Made by a program: the position numbers and the translations under genes. Shown here piece after piece: positions 16,513 through 25,543 of a DNA stretch of 64,000 bases (its first letter is position 1; the number at the start of each line of letters is the position of its first letter). Origin of the DNA: Sellimonas caecigallum (GTDB lineage: Bacteria > Bacillota > Clostridia > Lachnospirales > Lachnospiraceae). The notes under the pieces were generated by a model that was not told where the DNA came from, did no database searches, and saw only the letters and a list, made by a program, of their open reading frames with translations. The stretch is from NCBI RefSeq assembly GCF_045038405.1, contig NZ_CP173660.1, forward strand, positions 124,001-188,000, given 5' to 3'.

Positions 16513-17658
16513 TTACCAGTATCTTCTATACCATGGACTTCCGTACACAGCCGCCACTTTTACAACATCTCCTGGCTCTGGAGCATGGATCATCTGACCT
16601 CCGCCGATGTAGATTCCCACATGTCCGCTGTAACATACGACATCTCCCGGAAGCGGACTTGAAACCGCCTTCCCGCCAGATCCGATAGCCCCGGATTGTC
16701 TGGCGATATTTGTGATGCCTGCTGCATTGTGTGCGTATTTTACAAGACCGGAACAGTCAAGTCCGGATCCCGGTGTGTTGCCGCCCCATACATATGGAGT
16801 TCCAAGGCAGCTGTAAGCTGCATTTACAATCGCCTGTGCAACGCTTGTGTTTCCAGTATTGGAGCTTCCAGAATTGCCGGAATTACCAGTGTTGCCTGAT
16901 CCTCCTGCATCCGGTCTGGAAGGAGTATTTCCTCCCGGATTGCTCGGTGTAGAGTCGCCATCATCTGAATTTCCCGGAGTCTGTTCCGTATTATCCTGAC
17001 GCTGTTCTTCCTGACGTTTCTTTGCTTCCTCTTCCTCTTTCTTTTGCTGCTCTTCAGCGGCTTTTCGTACCGCTTCCTGGAGCTGCTGATTCAAGTCTGA
17101 CACTTCTGCCTGTTTGCTCTGAATCGTTGCGTTCAGCTGTTCTTTTTCCTTCTCAAAGGAAGCCTGCATGGTCTCCATTTTCTTGAGATCATCTTCCAGC
17201 TGCTGTTTCAGCTTCTCGATTTTCTCTTTTGTATCTACGTACTCCTGCAGTTTTTCTCTGTCATACTTATGTACGGTCTCGATGTAGTCTGCTTTGTTCA
17301 GAAAATCCGCAATACTGCTGGATGTGAAGAGATCTTCCAGCGCTGACACATCTCCCTGCTCGTACATATATTTAATCCGAAGCTTCATTGCCTCGTACTG
17401 CTCTTTCTGCTGTTCTTCTGCTTTTGCCAGATCTTCTTTGGCCTGGATGACTTTTTCTCCTTTTGTGATCATCTGCTGTTCCAGATCAGCAATTTTTGTT
17501 ACCATGCTCTGGAGCTGCTGCTGCAGAGATTTCACTTCCTGTTCTTTTTGCTCTTTCTGTGCCTGGATTTCATTTGTATTTGGTGCTGCGTAAACCGGTG
17601 TTACCAGCATGGAACTCGCCATCAATGCTATAACAAGTTTCTTTCCAAATTTGTTCAT
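16513..17658 (-). CDS. Secreted coiled-coil NlpC/P60 peptidoglycan endopeptidase
   Basis: A 381-aa secreted protein. The start at 17658 (MNKFGKKLVIALMASSMLV) follows GGAGAGAAGAAC; the signal peptide ends near VYA-APN, residue 25. Residues about 27-220 form a long coiled coil, as in PcsB/CwlO-type hydrolases, followed by a low-complexity S/G/N/P linker. The C-terminal 120 residues are NlpC/P60: catalytic Cys in GSGLDCSGLVKYA, His in GHVGIYIG, and a third polar residue in the MIHAPEPGDVV segment. It should cut peptide stems in the wall, with the coiled coil as the probable site of control. The leader holds a terminator hairpin (17734-17769). Confidence 0.9.
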   Translation of the reverse strand: MNKFGKKLVIALMASSMLVTPVYAAPNTNEIQAQKEQKEQEVKSLQQQLQSMVTKIADLEQQMITKGEKVIQAKEDLAKAEEQQKEQYEAMKLRIKYMYEQGDVSALEDLFTSSSIADFLNKADYIETVHKYDREKLQEYVDTKEKIEKLKQQLEDDLKKMETMQASFEKEKEQLNATIQSKQAEVSDLNQQLQEAVRKAAEEQQKKEEEEAKKRQEEQRQDNTEQTPGNSDDGDSTPSNPGGNTPSRPDAGGSGNTGNSGNSGSSNTGNTSVAQAIVNAAYSCLGTPYVWGGNTPGSGLDCSGLVKYAHNAAGITNIARQSGAIGSGGKAVSSPLPGDVVCYSGHVGIYIGGGQMIHAPEPGDVVKVAAVYGSPWYRRYW

Positions 17659-17733
17659 GTTCTTCTCTCCTGTCCTGAAATCAACATCCTTTATTTGTCT
17701 GCCCCGGTCACTTTCGTGCCGACTCGCTGCCTG

Positions 17734-17769
17734 AAAAAATGCCTGAATCTTTCTTTGCTTTTCAGGCAT
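17734..17769 (-). terminator. Terminator hairpin inside the NlpC/P60 gene leader (candidate attenuator)
   Basis: ATGCCTGAA pairs with TTCAGGCAT, followed immediately by TTTTTT on the minus strand. It lies about 45 nt after the transcription start expected from the promoter at 17817-17845 and about 75 nt before the start codon, so it would stop transcripts early unless disrupted. A second CAGGC follows the T-run and a separate ACCACA/TGTGGT hairpin precedes it, offering possible alternative pairings. Confidence 0.6.
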
Positions 17770-17816
17770 ATTTTTCTCTCAGACCACATATCTTGTGGTT
17801 TGTTCTCATATTGCAT

Positions 17817-17845
17817 AGTATATATCACCTTAAGAAAATTTGCAA
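17817..17845 (-). promoter_or_regulatory. Sigma-A promoter of the NlpC/P60 gene
   Basis: TTGCAA (17840-17845) and TATACT (17817-17822) on the minus strand with a 17-base spacer. The predicted 5' leader of roughly 150 nt contains the terminator hairpin at 17734-17769. Confidence 0.75.
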
Positions 17846-17893
17846 CATTTTTTAATATATTTGTAACATTTTTCTCATGCTCCACTATGCGGT

Positions 17894-18766
17894 CTATTGT
17901 TCCGGACTGTGGATTCCTTTTAAAAGAACAAATATTCCAGATGCAAGAGCCGCACAGGCAACCGTAATAATACCCATGCGGACAGGCGTCTTAAAGATCC
18001 AGAGATATCCGTCTGTCGCAGTCATGATCACGGACACGATATTTACTGTACAGTGCAACAGTACAGGGACCTTAAGTGTCGTCTGCTTTTCATACAGCCA
18101 GCACAACGCAAGTCCAAACACAAAACCATAGATTGCCTGTACTAGATTGGCGTGGACGAATCCAAAAATCAGAGACGAAATCACAGCCGCTTTTTTCCAG
18201 CTTGACATGTCTCGGACCCTTCTATAGATCACTCCTCGATAGAGGCATTCTTCCAAAATCGGCACAATAATCCCAAGACATATCAGCTGCGTTGCCAGCG
18301 GTGCAGAATACAGTGCTTCCGACGTCGTCTGGTAGCTCTGGCTGATGGCACGGATGTTGCTCAGGATCAGAAGATTGTTTACCACGATTCCAGCCGTAAC
18401 CCCGAACCCTACCGTCAGAGGATAAATCTTAGCCGGTCCTTTCCACACATTTTCCTTGATTCCAGAAAATGCTCTCATTCGTTTGTCTTTCCGTATCATA
18501 TAGATACAGATCGGCAGCATGATCAGAGCTCCTACTGCTGTGGTTTCCGTGGAAAAACGAAAAATGAACCGAAACGCTTCTTCCATAAAAGCCTGCAGTT
18601 TTGCCTCGCTTTCATAGGCTGCCAGAAGTTCGTTGGCATGTGCCACCATGTAAGATGCGGTAACAATAAACTGACATAAAAGCCCAATCCCCCAATAGAT
18701 CAAAAGAGGCACGAGCACTCTTGTTATCGGATTGGAAGGTCTTCTGTAATATTGATAATTATCCAT
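17894..18766 (-). CDS. CPBP family intramembrane metalloprotease
   Basis: A 290-aa membrane protein with about seven hydrophobic segments and the CAAX-protease/bacteriocin-processing (ABI) motifs: EECLYRGVIYRRV (the EExxxR motif, near residue 190), FGFVHANLVQAIYGF (FxxxH motif, near 220) and a later HCTVN (near 260). These residues coordinate the active-site metal in the membrane. The physiological substrate is unknown. The start overlaps the end of the alanyl-tRNA editing gene by 8 bases, so it is the last gene of the argS operon. Confidence 0.85.
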   Translation of the reverse strand: MDNYQYYRRPSNPITRVLVPLLIYWGIGLLCQFIVTASYMVAHANELLAAYESEAKLQAFMEEAFRFIFRFSTETTAVGALIMLPICIYMIRKDKRMRAFSGIKENVWKGPAKIYPLTVGFGVTAGIVVNNLLILSNIRAISQSYQTTSEALYSAPLATQLICLGIIVPILEECLYRGVIYRRVRDMSSWKKAAVISSLIFGFVHANLVQAIYGFVFGLALCWLYEKQTTLKVPVLLHCTVNIVSVIMTATDGYLWIFKTPVRMGIITVACAALASGIFVLLKGIHSPEQ

Positions 18767-19919
18767 TTACTGTCTCCTCAAAAAAGCTTTTAATATCTTC
18801 TGGACGTCCCTGGAGTGATCCCTGTATCATTTCCGGTTTCCCTCCGCCTCGTCCGTGAAATCTTTCATTGAGTTTCTTACCAATTTCCCTCACATCTTTC
18901 TCCCTGCTGCCGACAACATACTGCCACCCTTCTCCCTTTTGGAGAAAGACACCGCACACCGTCACATGATTCTCCAATACTTGGTTCATCAGTTCCCGTA
19001 TGCCTGTCCCATCCAGATCTTTTTCAAACAGACAGGCAAGTTTCTGACCTGCCGGCACTTCAGCTGCTTTGTATGTGATGAGCTTTCTCTGGAGAGACAA
19101 AACCTCGCTCTTTTGTCTTTCCATATCATCTTTGAGTTTCTGTACTGCTTCCGGCAGTTCCCACTCTTTTGCCGACAAAAGCTTGGAGATTTCTTTCATG
19201 TCTTTTTCTCTCTTTTCATGATCACAAAGAGCACGGTTTCCGCTTACCATCGTTACTCGGACACCGCCTTTATAATTCATAAGTCCGATAACTTTGATCT
19301 GCCCAATCTCCCCGGTCCTTTTAAGATGAGGTGCACAGCATGCACAAGTATCATATCCGGGAATCTGTATGATCCGTACCTGTCCTTCAATCTCAATCTT
19401 ACTTCTGTATTCAAAATTTTTCAGTTCCTCCCTTGATGGGCAAAGGACATTTACTTCAATATTTTTGTATACAGCCTCGTTGGCTCTTTTTTCGATTTCC
19501 TCCATCTCTTCTTTTGTGACCGGACCGCTGAAATCCATTGTGCATATTTCGTCACTCAGATGGAATCCTACATTCTGATACCCAAAAATAGAATGGGCAA
19601 GCCCGGACAAAATATGCTCCGCTGTATGCTGCTGCATTCTCGAAAATCGGATCTCCCAGTCTATCTTACCTGTGACAGCCGCTCCTTCCTGCAGAGGCTC
19701 TGAAGTATAATGGATGACGTCGCCGTCCTTTTCCTGCGTGTCCGACACACGGACGCCGCTGATTTCTCCGACATCACCGTACTGTCCGCCCCCTTCCGGG
19801 AAAAAAGCCGTCCTGTCAAGAACGACTTCATATCCTTTTTCAGGAACCGGACGGCAGGACAAAACCCTGGCATCAAATTCTTTCCGATATGCATCTTCAT
19901 AAAAAAGCTTCTCGGTCAT
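18759..19919 (-). CDS. Alanyl-tRNA editing protein (AlaX-L type, DHHA1-containing)
   Basis: A 386-aa free-standing relative of the AlaRS editing half. The N-terminal part has the zinc-binding HTAEH (residues about 97-101) and the later CACCAPHLKRTGEIG with the Cys and His ligands; TAFFPEGGGQ is the family signature near residue 37. The C-terminal third, ending HGRGGGKPEMIQG, is the DHHA1 domain. It removes Ser or Gly mischarged onto tRNA(Ala) in trans. It starts 3 bases after argS, so both are co-transcribed. Confidence 0.9.
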   Translation of the reverse strand: MTEKLFYEDAYRKEFDARVLSCRPVPEKGYEVVLDRTAFFPEGGGQYGDVGEISGVRVSDTQEKDGDVIHYTSEPLQEGAAVTGKIDWEIRFSRMQQHTAEHILSGLAHSIFGYQNVGFHLSDEICTMDFSGPVTKEEMEEIEKRANEAVYKNIEVNVLCPSREELKNFEYRSKIEIEGQVRIIQIPGYDTCACCAPHLKRTGEIGQIKVIGLMNYKGGVRVTMVSGNRALCDHEKREKDMKEISKLLSAKEWELPEAVQKLKDDMERQKSEVLSLQRKLITYKAAEVPAGQKLACLFEKDLDGTGIRELMNQVLENHVTVCGVFLQKGEGWQYVVGSREKDVREIGKKLNERFHGRGGGKPEMIQGSLQGRPEDIKSFFEETVNG

Positions 19920-19922
19920 ATG

Positions 19923-21689
19923 CTACATCCTTTCCGGCGCTTCAAATCCCAAAAGATCAATGGATGTTTCCAAAATTTCTTTCACAAGAGATAAGAGTGC
20001 GATAAATCCGGACTTTCTGTCTTCGTCTTCTTCGCCCAGAATCCTTGTCTCATGATAAAAGCGATTAAATGTGTTGGCAAGATCATATACATAAGCGCAG
20101 ATCTTATGCGGTGCAAGTTCTTCCACCACCGTATCAAACACCCCGTTGAATTTCGCAGCTTCCAGCATCAGCGCCTTTTCTGCCTCCCCGTCTGGGACAC
20201 GTATCTTAGCTGTCTCCACAACACCGCCATTTTCTTTATATTTGTTTAAGATCGACTTGATCCTGACAATAGTATACAAGATGTACGGACCTGTATTTCC
20301 TTCAAAAGAAGCAAATTTGTCAAGGTCAAAGATATAGTCTTTTGCAGCCTGGTTGGAAAGGTCTCCGTATTTCAGCGCAGCGAGTCCGACAAGCTTTGCT
20401 GTCTCTTCTGCTTCTTCCGGTGCCACTGTCCTGTTTTCCGTAATCTTTGTGAGCATCTCATCATTGATCCCCTGGATCAGATCTGCCAGGCGCATAACAC
20501 CGCCCTCTCTTGTCTTAAACGGTTTTCCGTCTTTTCCGTTCATTGTTCCGAAGCCAATGAACGTAAGTTTTGTGTTTTCCGGAACAATCCCTGTTTTTTT
20601 CGCACAACGGAATACCTGCACAAAATGCAGTTCCTGTCTTTTATCTACCACATAGATGACTTCGTCCGGCTTATATAACTCTTCTCTTTCCACTAGCGTT
20701 GCAAGGTCAGTCGTATCATAAAGCGCAGCGCCGTCTGACTTGAGGATCATGCATGGCGGAATCTCTTTCGTGTCTGATTCTTCTTTGACATCCACAACAA
20801 GCGCTCCTTGATCGATATGTGCAAAGCCTTTTTCTTTCATCATCTCTACCATATCCGGGATATACGGCTGAGCATCTGCCTCCCCTTTCCAGAGGTCAAA
20901 TGTCACATTCAGATTTCCATAATTTTTCTTGAGATCGGAAACAGAAACATTCATGATATGGCGCCACAGTGCGCGGTAGCCTCTTCTTCCATTCTGAAGT
21001 TCGAATGTCGCGTTCAGTGCTTCTGCCTTATAGTCTTCATGCTCTTTTGCATATCCGCTCGCATACGGGTAAATTTCTTCCAGGTCTCCAATGGTAAACG
21101 GAGCTTCCTGCGGATACTCTCCTTCAAAATTTTCATCAAAATAAGGAAGATCCGGCTTACGCTTTCCAAGCTCTGTGATGACAAGCCCCATCTGGTATCC
21201 CCAGTCACCGAGATGCACATCTCCGATGACATCGTGACCCTTAAACCGGATGATCCTCTTTAAGCTTTCCCCGATCACGGCTGACCGCAGATGTCCCACA
21301 TGGAGCGGCTTTGCCACATTGGCCCCGCCGAAATCCAGGATCACTTTTTTCTTTTCTTTTGTCTCATCTACCCCCAGCTTCTCCTCGTTTTTCATAGCTT
21401 GAGCAAACTCCGCAAGAAAAGCCTCATTTACTACCATATTAATAAAACCAGGGTTAACTGCTTCGACTGATTTCAACACATGACTTTCTTTTAAATGTGC
21501 TGTCACATCGTTTGCGATCATGATCGGTGCTTTCCGGTATGTTTTTGCCAGTGCCATCGCACCATTGCACTGATATTCGCACAAATCCGGGCGATTAGAC
21601 AGTGTCACTTTTGCATAGCTTCCGTCATAACCTGCTTTCTCAAATGCAGCCTTTACTTCTTCTTCAAGAAATTCTGCCAGTTTTTTCAT
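19923..21689 (-). CDS. argS: Arginyl-tRNA synthetase
   Basis: A 588-aa class I synthetase. The start at 21689 (MKKLAEFLEEEVKAAF) follows AAAGGGGAAG. The HIGH-type motif is KPLHVGHLRSAVIG near residue 125, the KMSKS region is degenerate (GKPFKTREGGVM) as in many bacterial ArgRS, and the C-terminal anticodon-binding DALR domain ends with RILGEEDED and SIDLLGFEAPERM. It charges tRNA(Arg); a tRNA-Arg gene lies 1.2 kb away. It leads an operon with the alanyl-tRNA editing and CPBP genes. Confidence 0.97.
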   Translation of the reverse strand: MKKLAEFLEEEVKAAFEKAGYDGSYAKVTLSNRPDLCEYQCNGAMALAKTYRKAPIMIANDVTAHLKESHVLKSVEAVNPGFINMVVNEAFLAEFAQAMKNEEKLGVDETKEKKKVILDFGGANVAKPLHVGHLRSAVIGESLKRIIRFKGHDVIGDVHLGDWGYQMGLVITELGKRKPDLPYFDENFEGEYPQEAPFTIGDLEEIYPYASGYAKEHEDYKAEALNATFELQNGRRGYRALWRHIMNVSVSDLKKNYGNLNVTFDLWKGEADAQPYIPDMVEMMKEKGFAHIDQGALVVDVKEESDTKEIPPCMILKSDGAALYDTTDLATLVEREELYKPDEVIYVVDKRQELHFVQVFRCAKKTGIVPENTKLTFIGFGTMNGKDGKPFKTREGGVMRLADLIQGINDEMLTKITENRTVAPEEAEETAKLVGLAALKYGDLSNQAAKDYIFDLDKFASFEGNTGPYILYTIVRIKSILNKYKENGGVVETAKIRVPDGEAEKALMLEAAKFNGVFDTVVEELAPHKICAYVYDLANTFNRFYHETRILGEEDEDRKSGFIALLSLVKEILETSIDLLGFEAPERM

Positions 21690-21775
21690 TTTTATCGCTT
21701 CCCCTTTATCTGTGAATTCATTTTTACTGTAAAAATCTGCGCTTTTGCGCATGGCAATACAACGTATGTTTCTTT

Positions 21776-21804
21776 ATTTTAGCACATGCATTTCCGTCCA
21801 ACAA
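21776..21804 (-). promoter_or_regulatory. Sigma-A promoter of the argS operon
   Basis: On the minus strand TTGTTG (21799-21804) and TAAAAT (21776-21781) are 17 bases apart with a TGC extended -10. The leader of about 80 nt has only a short GCGCAAAAGCGC hairpin; no T-box elements are visible. Confidence 0.55.
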
Positions 21805-21891
21805 CAAAATTTTTATTTCCTCTTGCTTTTTTCCCTTTTCTCTTTTAAAATCAATAATGATTCTTATTTTTAACAAGAAAGGAAAATACAA

Positions 21892-22812
21892 ATGACTACA
21901 CCGATACATTCTTTACCAATCCTTGGTTCCCATGTTGGAATGAGCGGAAAAGAGATGCTTCTCGGCTCCGCAAAAGAAGCAGTGTCCTATCGCGCTGATA
22001 CATTCATGTTCTATACCGGAGCCCCGCAAAATACCCGCCGCAAGGCAATCAGCGAACTGAGGATACCGGAGGCATGGGATTATATGAAAGCCAACGGTAT
22101 TTCCGATATCATTGTGCACGCTCCTTACATCATCAACCTGGGAAACTCCATAAAACCGGAGACATTTCAGCTTGCGGTAGAATTTCTTTCCCTGGAGATC
22201 CAGCGGACCCACGCCTGCCGAAGCCACATATTGATTCTCCATCCAGGATCCCACGTCGGTGCCGGACAAAAAGAGGGAATCCGCCAAGTCGTAAAAGGAC
22301 TCAATGAGGTATTATCTGCCGACACTCCATGTCACATCGCCCTGGAAACAATGTCCGGCAAAGGCTCTGAGCTTGGCTGTACTTTTGAGGAACTGGCACA
22401 GATTTACGACGGTGTCGTGCACAACGACAAACTCCGCGTCTGTTTTGACACATGCCATGTAAATGACAGCGGTTACGATGTCGTGCATGATTTCGACGGT
22501 GTGATCGATCAATTTGACCGTCTCCTTGGGAAAGACCAGATTTCAGTCTTCCATATCAATGACAGCAAAAACCCGCTGGCTGCCCGGAAAGACCGCCATG
22601 CAAATATAGGATTCGGCGAAATCGGATTTGACGCTCTTTCCCATATCGTACATCATCCGGATTTTATGCATGTTCCGAAAATCCTTGAGACACCTTACGT
22701 CCCGCATCCAAAAAATCCAAAAAAGACATTTCCTCCTTACAAGCACGAAATCGAAATGCTGCGCAATAATGTGTTCCGCCCAGATATACAATCTGAGATC
22801 ATTGGACTGTAG
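21892..22812 (+). CDS. nfo: Endonuclease IV (AP endonuclease)
   Basis: A 306-aa TIM-barrel AP endonuclease. Metal-ligand motifs appear in order: IIVHAPYIINLGN (near residue 70), HPGSHVGAG (about 118), ALETMSGKGSE (about 151), VCFDTCHVNDSGYD (about 185), HINDSKNP (about 220) and the RHANIGFGEIGF segment. It cuts DNA at abasic sites in base excision repair. The start follows AAGAAAGGAAAATAC. It is a single gene, transcribed divergently from argS and toward the tRNA terminator. Confidence 0.95.
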   Translation: MTTPIHSLPILGSHVGMSGKEMLLGSAKEAVSYRADTFMFYTGAPQNTRRKAISELRIPEAWDYMKANGISDIIVHAPYIINLGNSIKPETFQLAVEFLSLEIQRTHACRSHILILHPGSHVGAGQKEGIRQVVKGLNEVLSADTPCHIALETMSGKGSELGCTFEELAQIYDGVVHNDKLRVCFDTCHVNDSGYDVVHDFDGVIDQFDRLLGKDQISVFHINDSKNPLAARKDRHANIGFGEIGFDALSHIVHHPDFMHVPKILETPYVPHPKNPKKTFPPYKHEIEMLRNNVFRPDIQSEIIGL

Positions 22813-22859
22813 CCTCCGCTTCCTCTTTCTTTTTATACAAACGAATTTTTCATACAACG

Positions 22860-22890
22860 AAAAACCGCAGGCCACAAGACCTGCGGTTTT
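22860..22890. terminator. Bidirectional terminator between nfo and tRNA-Arg
   Basis: AAAACCGCAGG pairs with CCTGCGGTTTT around an 8-base loop. T-runs on both sides allow it to end the tRNA transcript on the minus strand and nfo on the plus strand. Confidence 0.75.
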
Positions 22891-22891
22891 A

Positions 22892-22963
22892 CACACCTAG
22901 GCGGATTCGAACCGCCGCACCCGCCTCCGGAGGGCGGTGCTCTATCCCCTGAGCTATAGGTGT
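22892..22963 (-). tRNA. tRNA-Arg (anticodon CCG)
   Basis: A full cloverleaf on the minus strand: acceptor ACACCTA/TAGGTGT, D-arm GCTC...GAGC, anticodon stem CCGCC/GGCGG with loop CTCCGGA (anticodon CCG), a 4-base variable loop, T-arm GGCGG-TTCGAAT-CCGCC, and discriminator G. CCA is not encoded. It reads CGG codons. It is a lone tRNA gene with its own promoter and terminator. Confidence 0.95.
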
Positions 22964-22991
22964 ATGCTGCGTATTGTTGAACGCGTAGATT

Positions 22992-23020
22992 ATAATACCA
23001 TATAATTCTCTCAATGTAAA
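22992..23020 (-). promoter_or_regulatory. Promoter of tRNA-Arg
   Basis: TTTACA (23015-23020) and TATTAT (22992-22997) on the minus strand, 17 bases apart, 28 bases upstream of the mature tRNA 5' end. Confidence 0.6.
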
Positions 23021-23053
23021 GCGCAAATATCCGACATTTTTTTTATTTTTAGA

Positions 23054-23082
23054 TTGAAATTCTCTTTCCCTTTCTGTATGAT
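23054..23082 (+). promoter_or_regulatory. Sigma-A promoter of xpt
   Basis: TTGAAA at 23054 and TATGAT at 23077 with a 17-base spacer. The leader of about 55 nt is too short for a purine riboswitch and none of the conserved riboswitch core is present. Confidence 0.6.
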
Positions 23083-23145
23083 ATATTACAAATGGCCGCG
23101 TGTCGTGCGCAGCACTACTATATCTGATAAGGAAGGAACAAAACT

Positions 23146-23718
23146 ATGAAGCTTCTGAAAGAACGCATTTTGAAAGACGGAGTGGTAAAGCCTGGCAACG
23201 TATTGAAAGTTGACAGTTTTCTGAATCATCAGATGGATATCGATCTGATCAATGAGATTGGAAAAGAATTCCGCAGGCTTTTCCCTTCTGACAAGATTAC
23301 AAAAATCCTTACGATCGAGGCATCCGGTATCGGCATCGCCTGTATCGCAGCCCAGTACTTCCATGTTCCGGTGGTATTTGCCAAAAAGGCCCAGAGCATC
23401 AATATCGACGGCGAAGTGTATCACTCCAAAGTCGAATCCTTTACTCACAAACGTACTTATGACGTCATCCTGTCCAAAAAGTTTCTTGGGCCGGAAGACC
23501 GCGTCCTGATCATCGATGATTTCCTTGCAAATGGATGCGCTCTCCTGGGACTGATTTCTCTTGTCAATGACGCAGGCGCCGCCATAGAAGGAGCAGGTAT
23601 CGTAATCGAAAAGGGCTTCCAGTCCGGCGGCCAAAAAATACGTGATCTTGGAATTCATCTTGAATCTCTTGCGATTGTCGACTCTATGACGGACACTTCT
23701 TTAACTTTTGCCGAATAG
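23146..23718 (+). CDS. xpt: Xanthine phosphoribosyltransferase
   Basis: A 190-aa type I phosphoribosyltransferase matching Firmicute Xpt in length. The opening MKLLKERILKDG and NHQMDIDLINEIG are family hallmarks, the PRPP-binding motif is VLIIDDFLANGCALLG (near residue 122), and VVFAKKAQS lies in the flexible loop. It converts xanthine plus PRPP to XMP for salvage. Its position beside the oppositely transcribed xanthine-dehydrogenase-like cluster suggests both deal with purines: salvage on one side, oxidation on the other. Confidence 0.92.
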   Translation: MKLLKERILKDGVVKPGNVLKVDSFLNHQMDIDLINEIGKEFRRLFPSDKITKILTIEASGIGIACIAAQYFHVPVVFAKKAQSINIDGEVYHSKVESFTHKRTYDVILSKKFLGPEDRVLIIDDFLANGCALLGLISLVNDAGAAIEGAGIVIEKGFQSGGQKIRDLGIHLESLAIVDSMTDTSLTFAE

Positions 23719-23802
23719 CTTCATTTCCATTGCCACACAGGTCGTGCTGCCTGCTTCTTTTGCAGGCACACGTAAATGTATGGCTTTCTTTTTTCTGTTA
23801 TT

Positions 23803-24831
23803 CTACTCAAAAACTCCCGCTTCCAGGAGAACCTTTACTCTTCCTCCACATACAAGTCCTTCTTCCGCAGCGTCTTTATTATTCAGATCTGCATGAAGGA
23901 TTTCTGTTTCTTTCCCGCTTTTGAGCATATTTTGGGCCGCTTCTTTCACATCCGCTTCCAGCTTTCCTCCGCCGATGGTTCCGAATGTGTTCTCTGACTC
24001 TGACACGATAAAATGCGTCCCTTCTTTACGCGGGGCTGAACCCTTTCTTTCCAAAATGGTGGCCAGAATAAACTTTTCTTTCTTTTCCAGCTTTTGGCAT
24101 GCCCGGTCAAATACTTCATGTCCTTCTTTCCGTCCGCATCCAAGCCGTGTCCGTTCAGATAAAATTTCTGCAAGAACAGAAACAGCGATTTCTTCCGGGG
24201 TCTGAGCGCCAATTTCAAGACCGATAGGTGCATGCAGATTCCTGATCCACTCTGCCTCCACTCCCTGGTTTTCCAGTTCTTTTCCCATCATGGCCGCTCT
24301 TGTCCGACTCCCCATCATTCCAACATAGTATGCTTTTTTCCCTGCGATGGCAGTCAGACATCTCTGATCGTAAGCATGTCCTCTTGTCACGACAACAAAA
24401 GCAGTATTTTTTTCTTCCGGCAGGTCACGGACTGCCTCTTCAAAAGGCCGGCAGATAACGAGATCTGCTCCCGCTTCCCTGGCCTTTTCAGCAAAATAAT
24501 CTCTATCCTCTATGACGATGGTCCGAATCCCGGTAAGAACGCACAGCCGCGCAAGGGCATATCCAACATATCCTGCACCGCAGATGACAACCCGGTCTTT
24601 CTTTTCTGCTGCCTCCAGAAATACTTCGCTCCCGACGTCCCCCCTGCAAAGAGCTGTCCCGTTTCTTTCTGCCTCTGCTTTCCATATCTCCCATTTTTTA
24701 CTCGGAAGCTGTTCGTCTGTTTCCAACACTGTCTTCCGACATGTCCCTTCCGCTTCCATTATGCTTACAATCCACCCTCCGTCTTTTTCATACAGTCCTT
24801 TTATTTTTTGCAATATTTCTCTATTCAGCAT
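23803..24831 (-). CDS. XdhC/CoxI family accessory protein
   Basis: A 342-aa protein of the XdhC family, which handles the sulfurated (or selenated) molybdenum cofactor and inserts it into hydroxylases. A Rossmann fold is centred on VVICGAGYVGYALARLC (near residue 88); a second family motif is YYVGMMGSRTRAAMM near 160, and the segment KGSAPRKEGTHFIV (near 270) is a typical XdhC_CoxI domain element, here placed at the C-terminal end. The start at 24831 is preferred over 24837 because GGGAG then lies 7 bases upstream. It overlaps the yqeC-like stop by 11 bases and is the last gene of the hydroxylase operon. Confidence 0.8.
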   Translation of the reverse strand: MLNREILQKIKGLYEKDGGWIVSIMEAEGTCRKTVLETDEQLPSKKWEIWKAEAERNGTALCRGDVGSEVFLEAAEKKDRVVICGAGYVGYALARLCVLTGIRTIVIEDRDYFAEKAREAGADLVICRPFEEAVRDLPEEKNTAFVVVTRGHAYDQRCLTAIAGKKAYYVGMMGSRTRAAMMGKELENQGVEAEWIRNLHAPIGLEIGAQTPEEIAVSVLAEILSERTRLGCGRKEGHEVFDRACQKLEKKEKFILATILERKGSAPRKEGTHFIVSESENTFGTIGGGKLEADVKEAAQNMLKSGKETEILHADLNNKDAAEEGLVCGGRVKVLLEAGVFE

Positions 24832-25543
24832 AAGCATACTCCCATATATAAAACGGCAAGCCGCTTTTTCTCATCTTTTCTTTCATCTTAGGAAATTTTC
24901 TCATAAAAGTTATTCCCTCTCCCGGACGCATCCCACTCAGCACTGCCCGTTTCCTTTTGGTCTGCCCTTTCAGGATGCCTTCAGGATGCAAATATAATTT
25001 CGCAAGATCCTCTGCCGTAATTTTTTCATCCGGATCTTTCAGAAACCATGCAGCACATTCTTCCGGGCGGTGCGCTGCTTCAAGAAAGGTACGCCCTATG
25101 GCACGTCCATTCAAAATCCCGATCTGTACATCGATCCAGCTTGGAACTGCCGGCTCGTATTCCCTCGGTACTTTGATCCATTTCCCTGCAGATCCGTCTG
25201 CCTCCACGCAGAGACGGATCCCCTGTTTTCTCATATAACCGAACACTTCTTCCGGCGCTTCAGAAATTTTTCCATTTTGAAGATCCACCCCCAATGTCCA
25301 GAGTCTTGGCTTTGGACTCTTTCTCTCCTTGAGAATCATATGGACAATCTTATCCAGATCTGTTTCTTCATTCCATGGAATAAAATCCCTGTTTGGTTTT
25401 CTCATTTTTGTCGTTGTGACAGCCAGCGCCGGAATCCCTTCTTTCAGGAACTCTTCCACACATGTGTAAACTGCTGTCGTCTTTCCTCCTGCCCCGGTAA
25501 ACGCGATACTTTGCGCATCCAGGATATTTAGTTCCCGCAGCAT
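24821..25543 (-). CDS. yqeC: YqeC-like selenium-dependent hydroxylase accessory protein
   Basis: A 240-aa protein with a P-loop-like FTGAGGKTTAVY near residue 15 and the TTTKMRKP and CVEADGSAGK motifs characteristic of the YqeC family. YqeC, YqeB and a MocA-like protein co-occur with SelD in genomes with selenium-dependent molybdenum hydroxylases (comparative-genomics knowledge). The start at 25543 follows GGGAGGAAC. It overlaps the preceding gene by 16 bases. Its biochemical role is not established. Confidence 0.8.
   Translation of the reverse strand: MLRELNILDAQSIAFTGAGGKTTAVYTCVEEFLKEGIPALAVTTTKMRKPNRDFIPWNEETDLDKIVHMILKERKSPKPRLWTLGVDLQNGKISEAPEEVFGYMRKQGIRLCVEADGSAGKWIKVPREYEPAVPSWIDVQIGILNGRAIGRTFLEAAHRPEECAAWFLKDPDEKITAEDLAKLYLHPEGILKGQTKRKRAVLSGMRPGEGITFMRKFPKMKEKMRKSGLPFYIWEYAYAE

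Noticed and set aside
17660..17845. A ydaO (c-di-AMP) riboswitch before the NlpC/P60 gene
   Set aside because: The conserved ydaO core sequences are absent; only a terminator hairpin is visible.
21690..21891. A T-box before argS
   Set aside because: The leader is under 100 nt and has no AGGGTGG-type T-box sequence.
23083..23145. A purine riboswitch before xpt
   Set aside because: The leader is about 55-60 nt and lacks the conserved loop and junction bases; none was found before guaB either.
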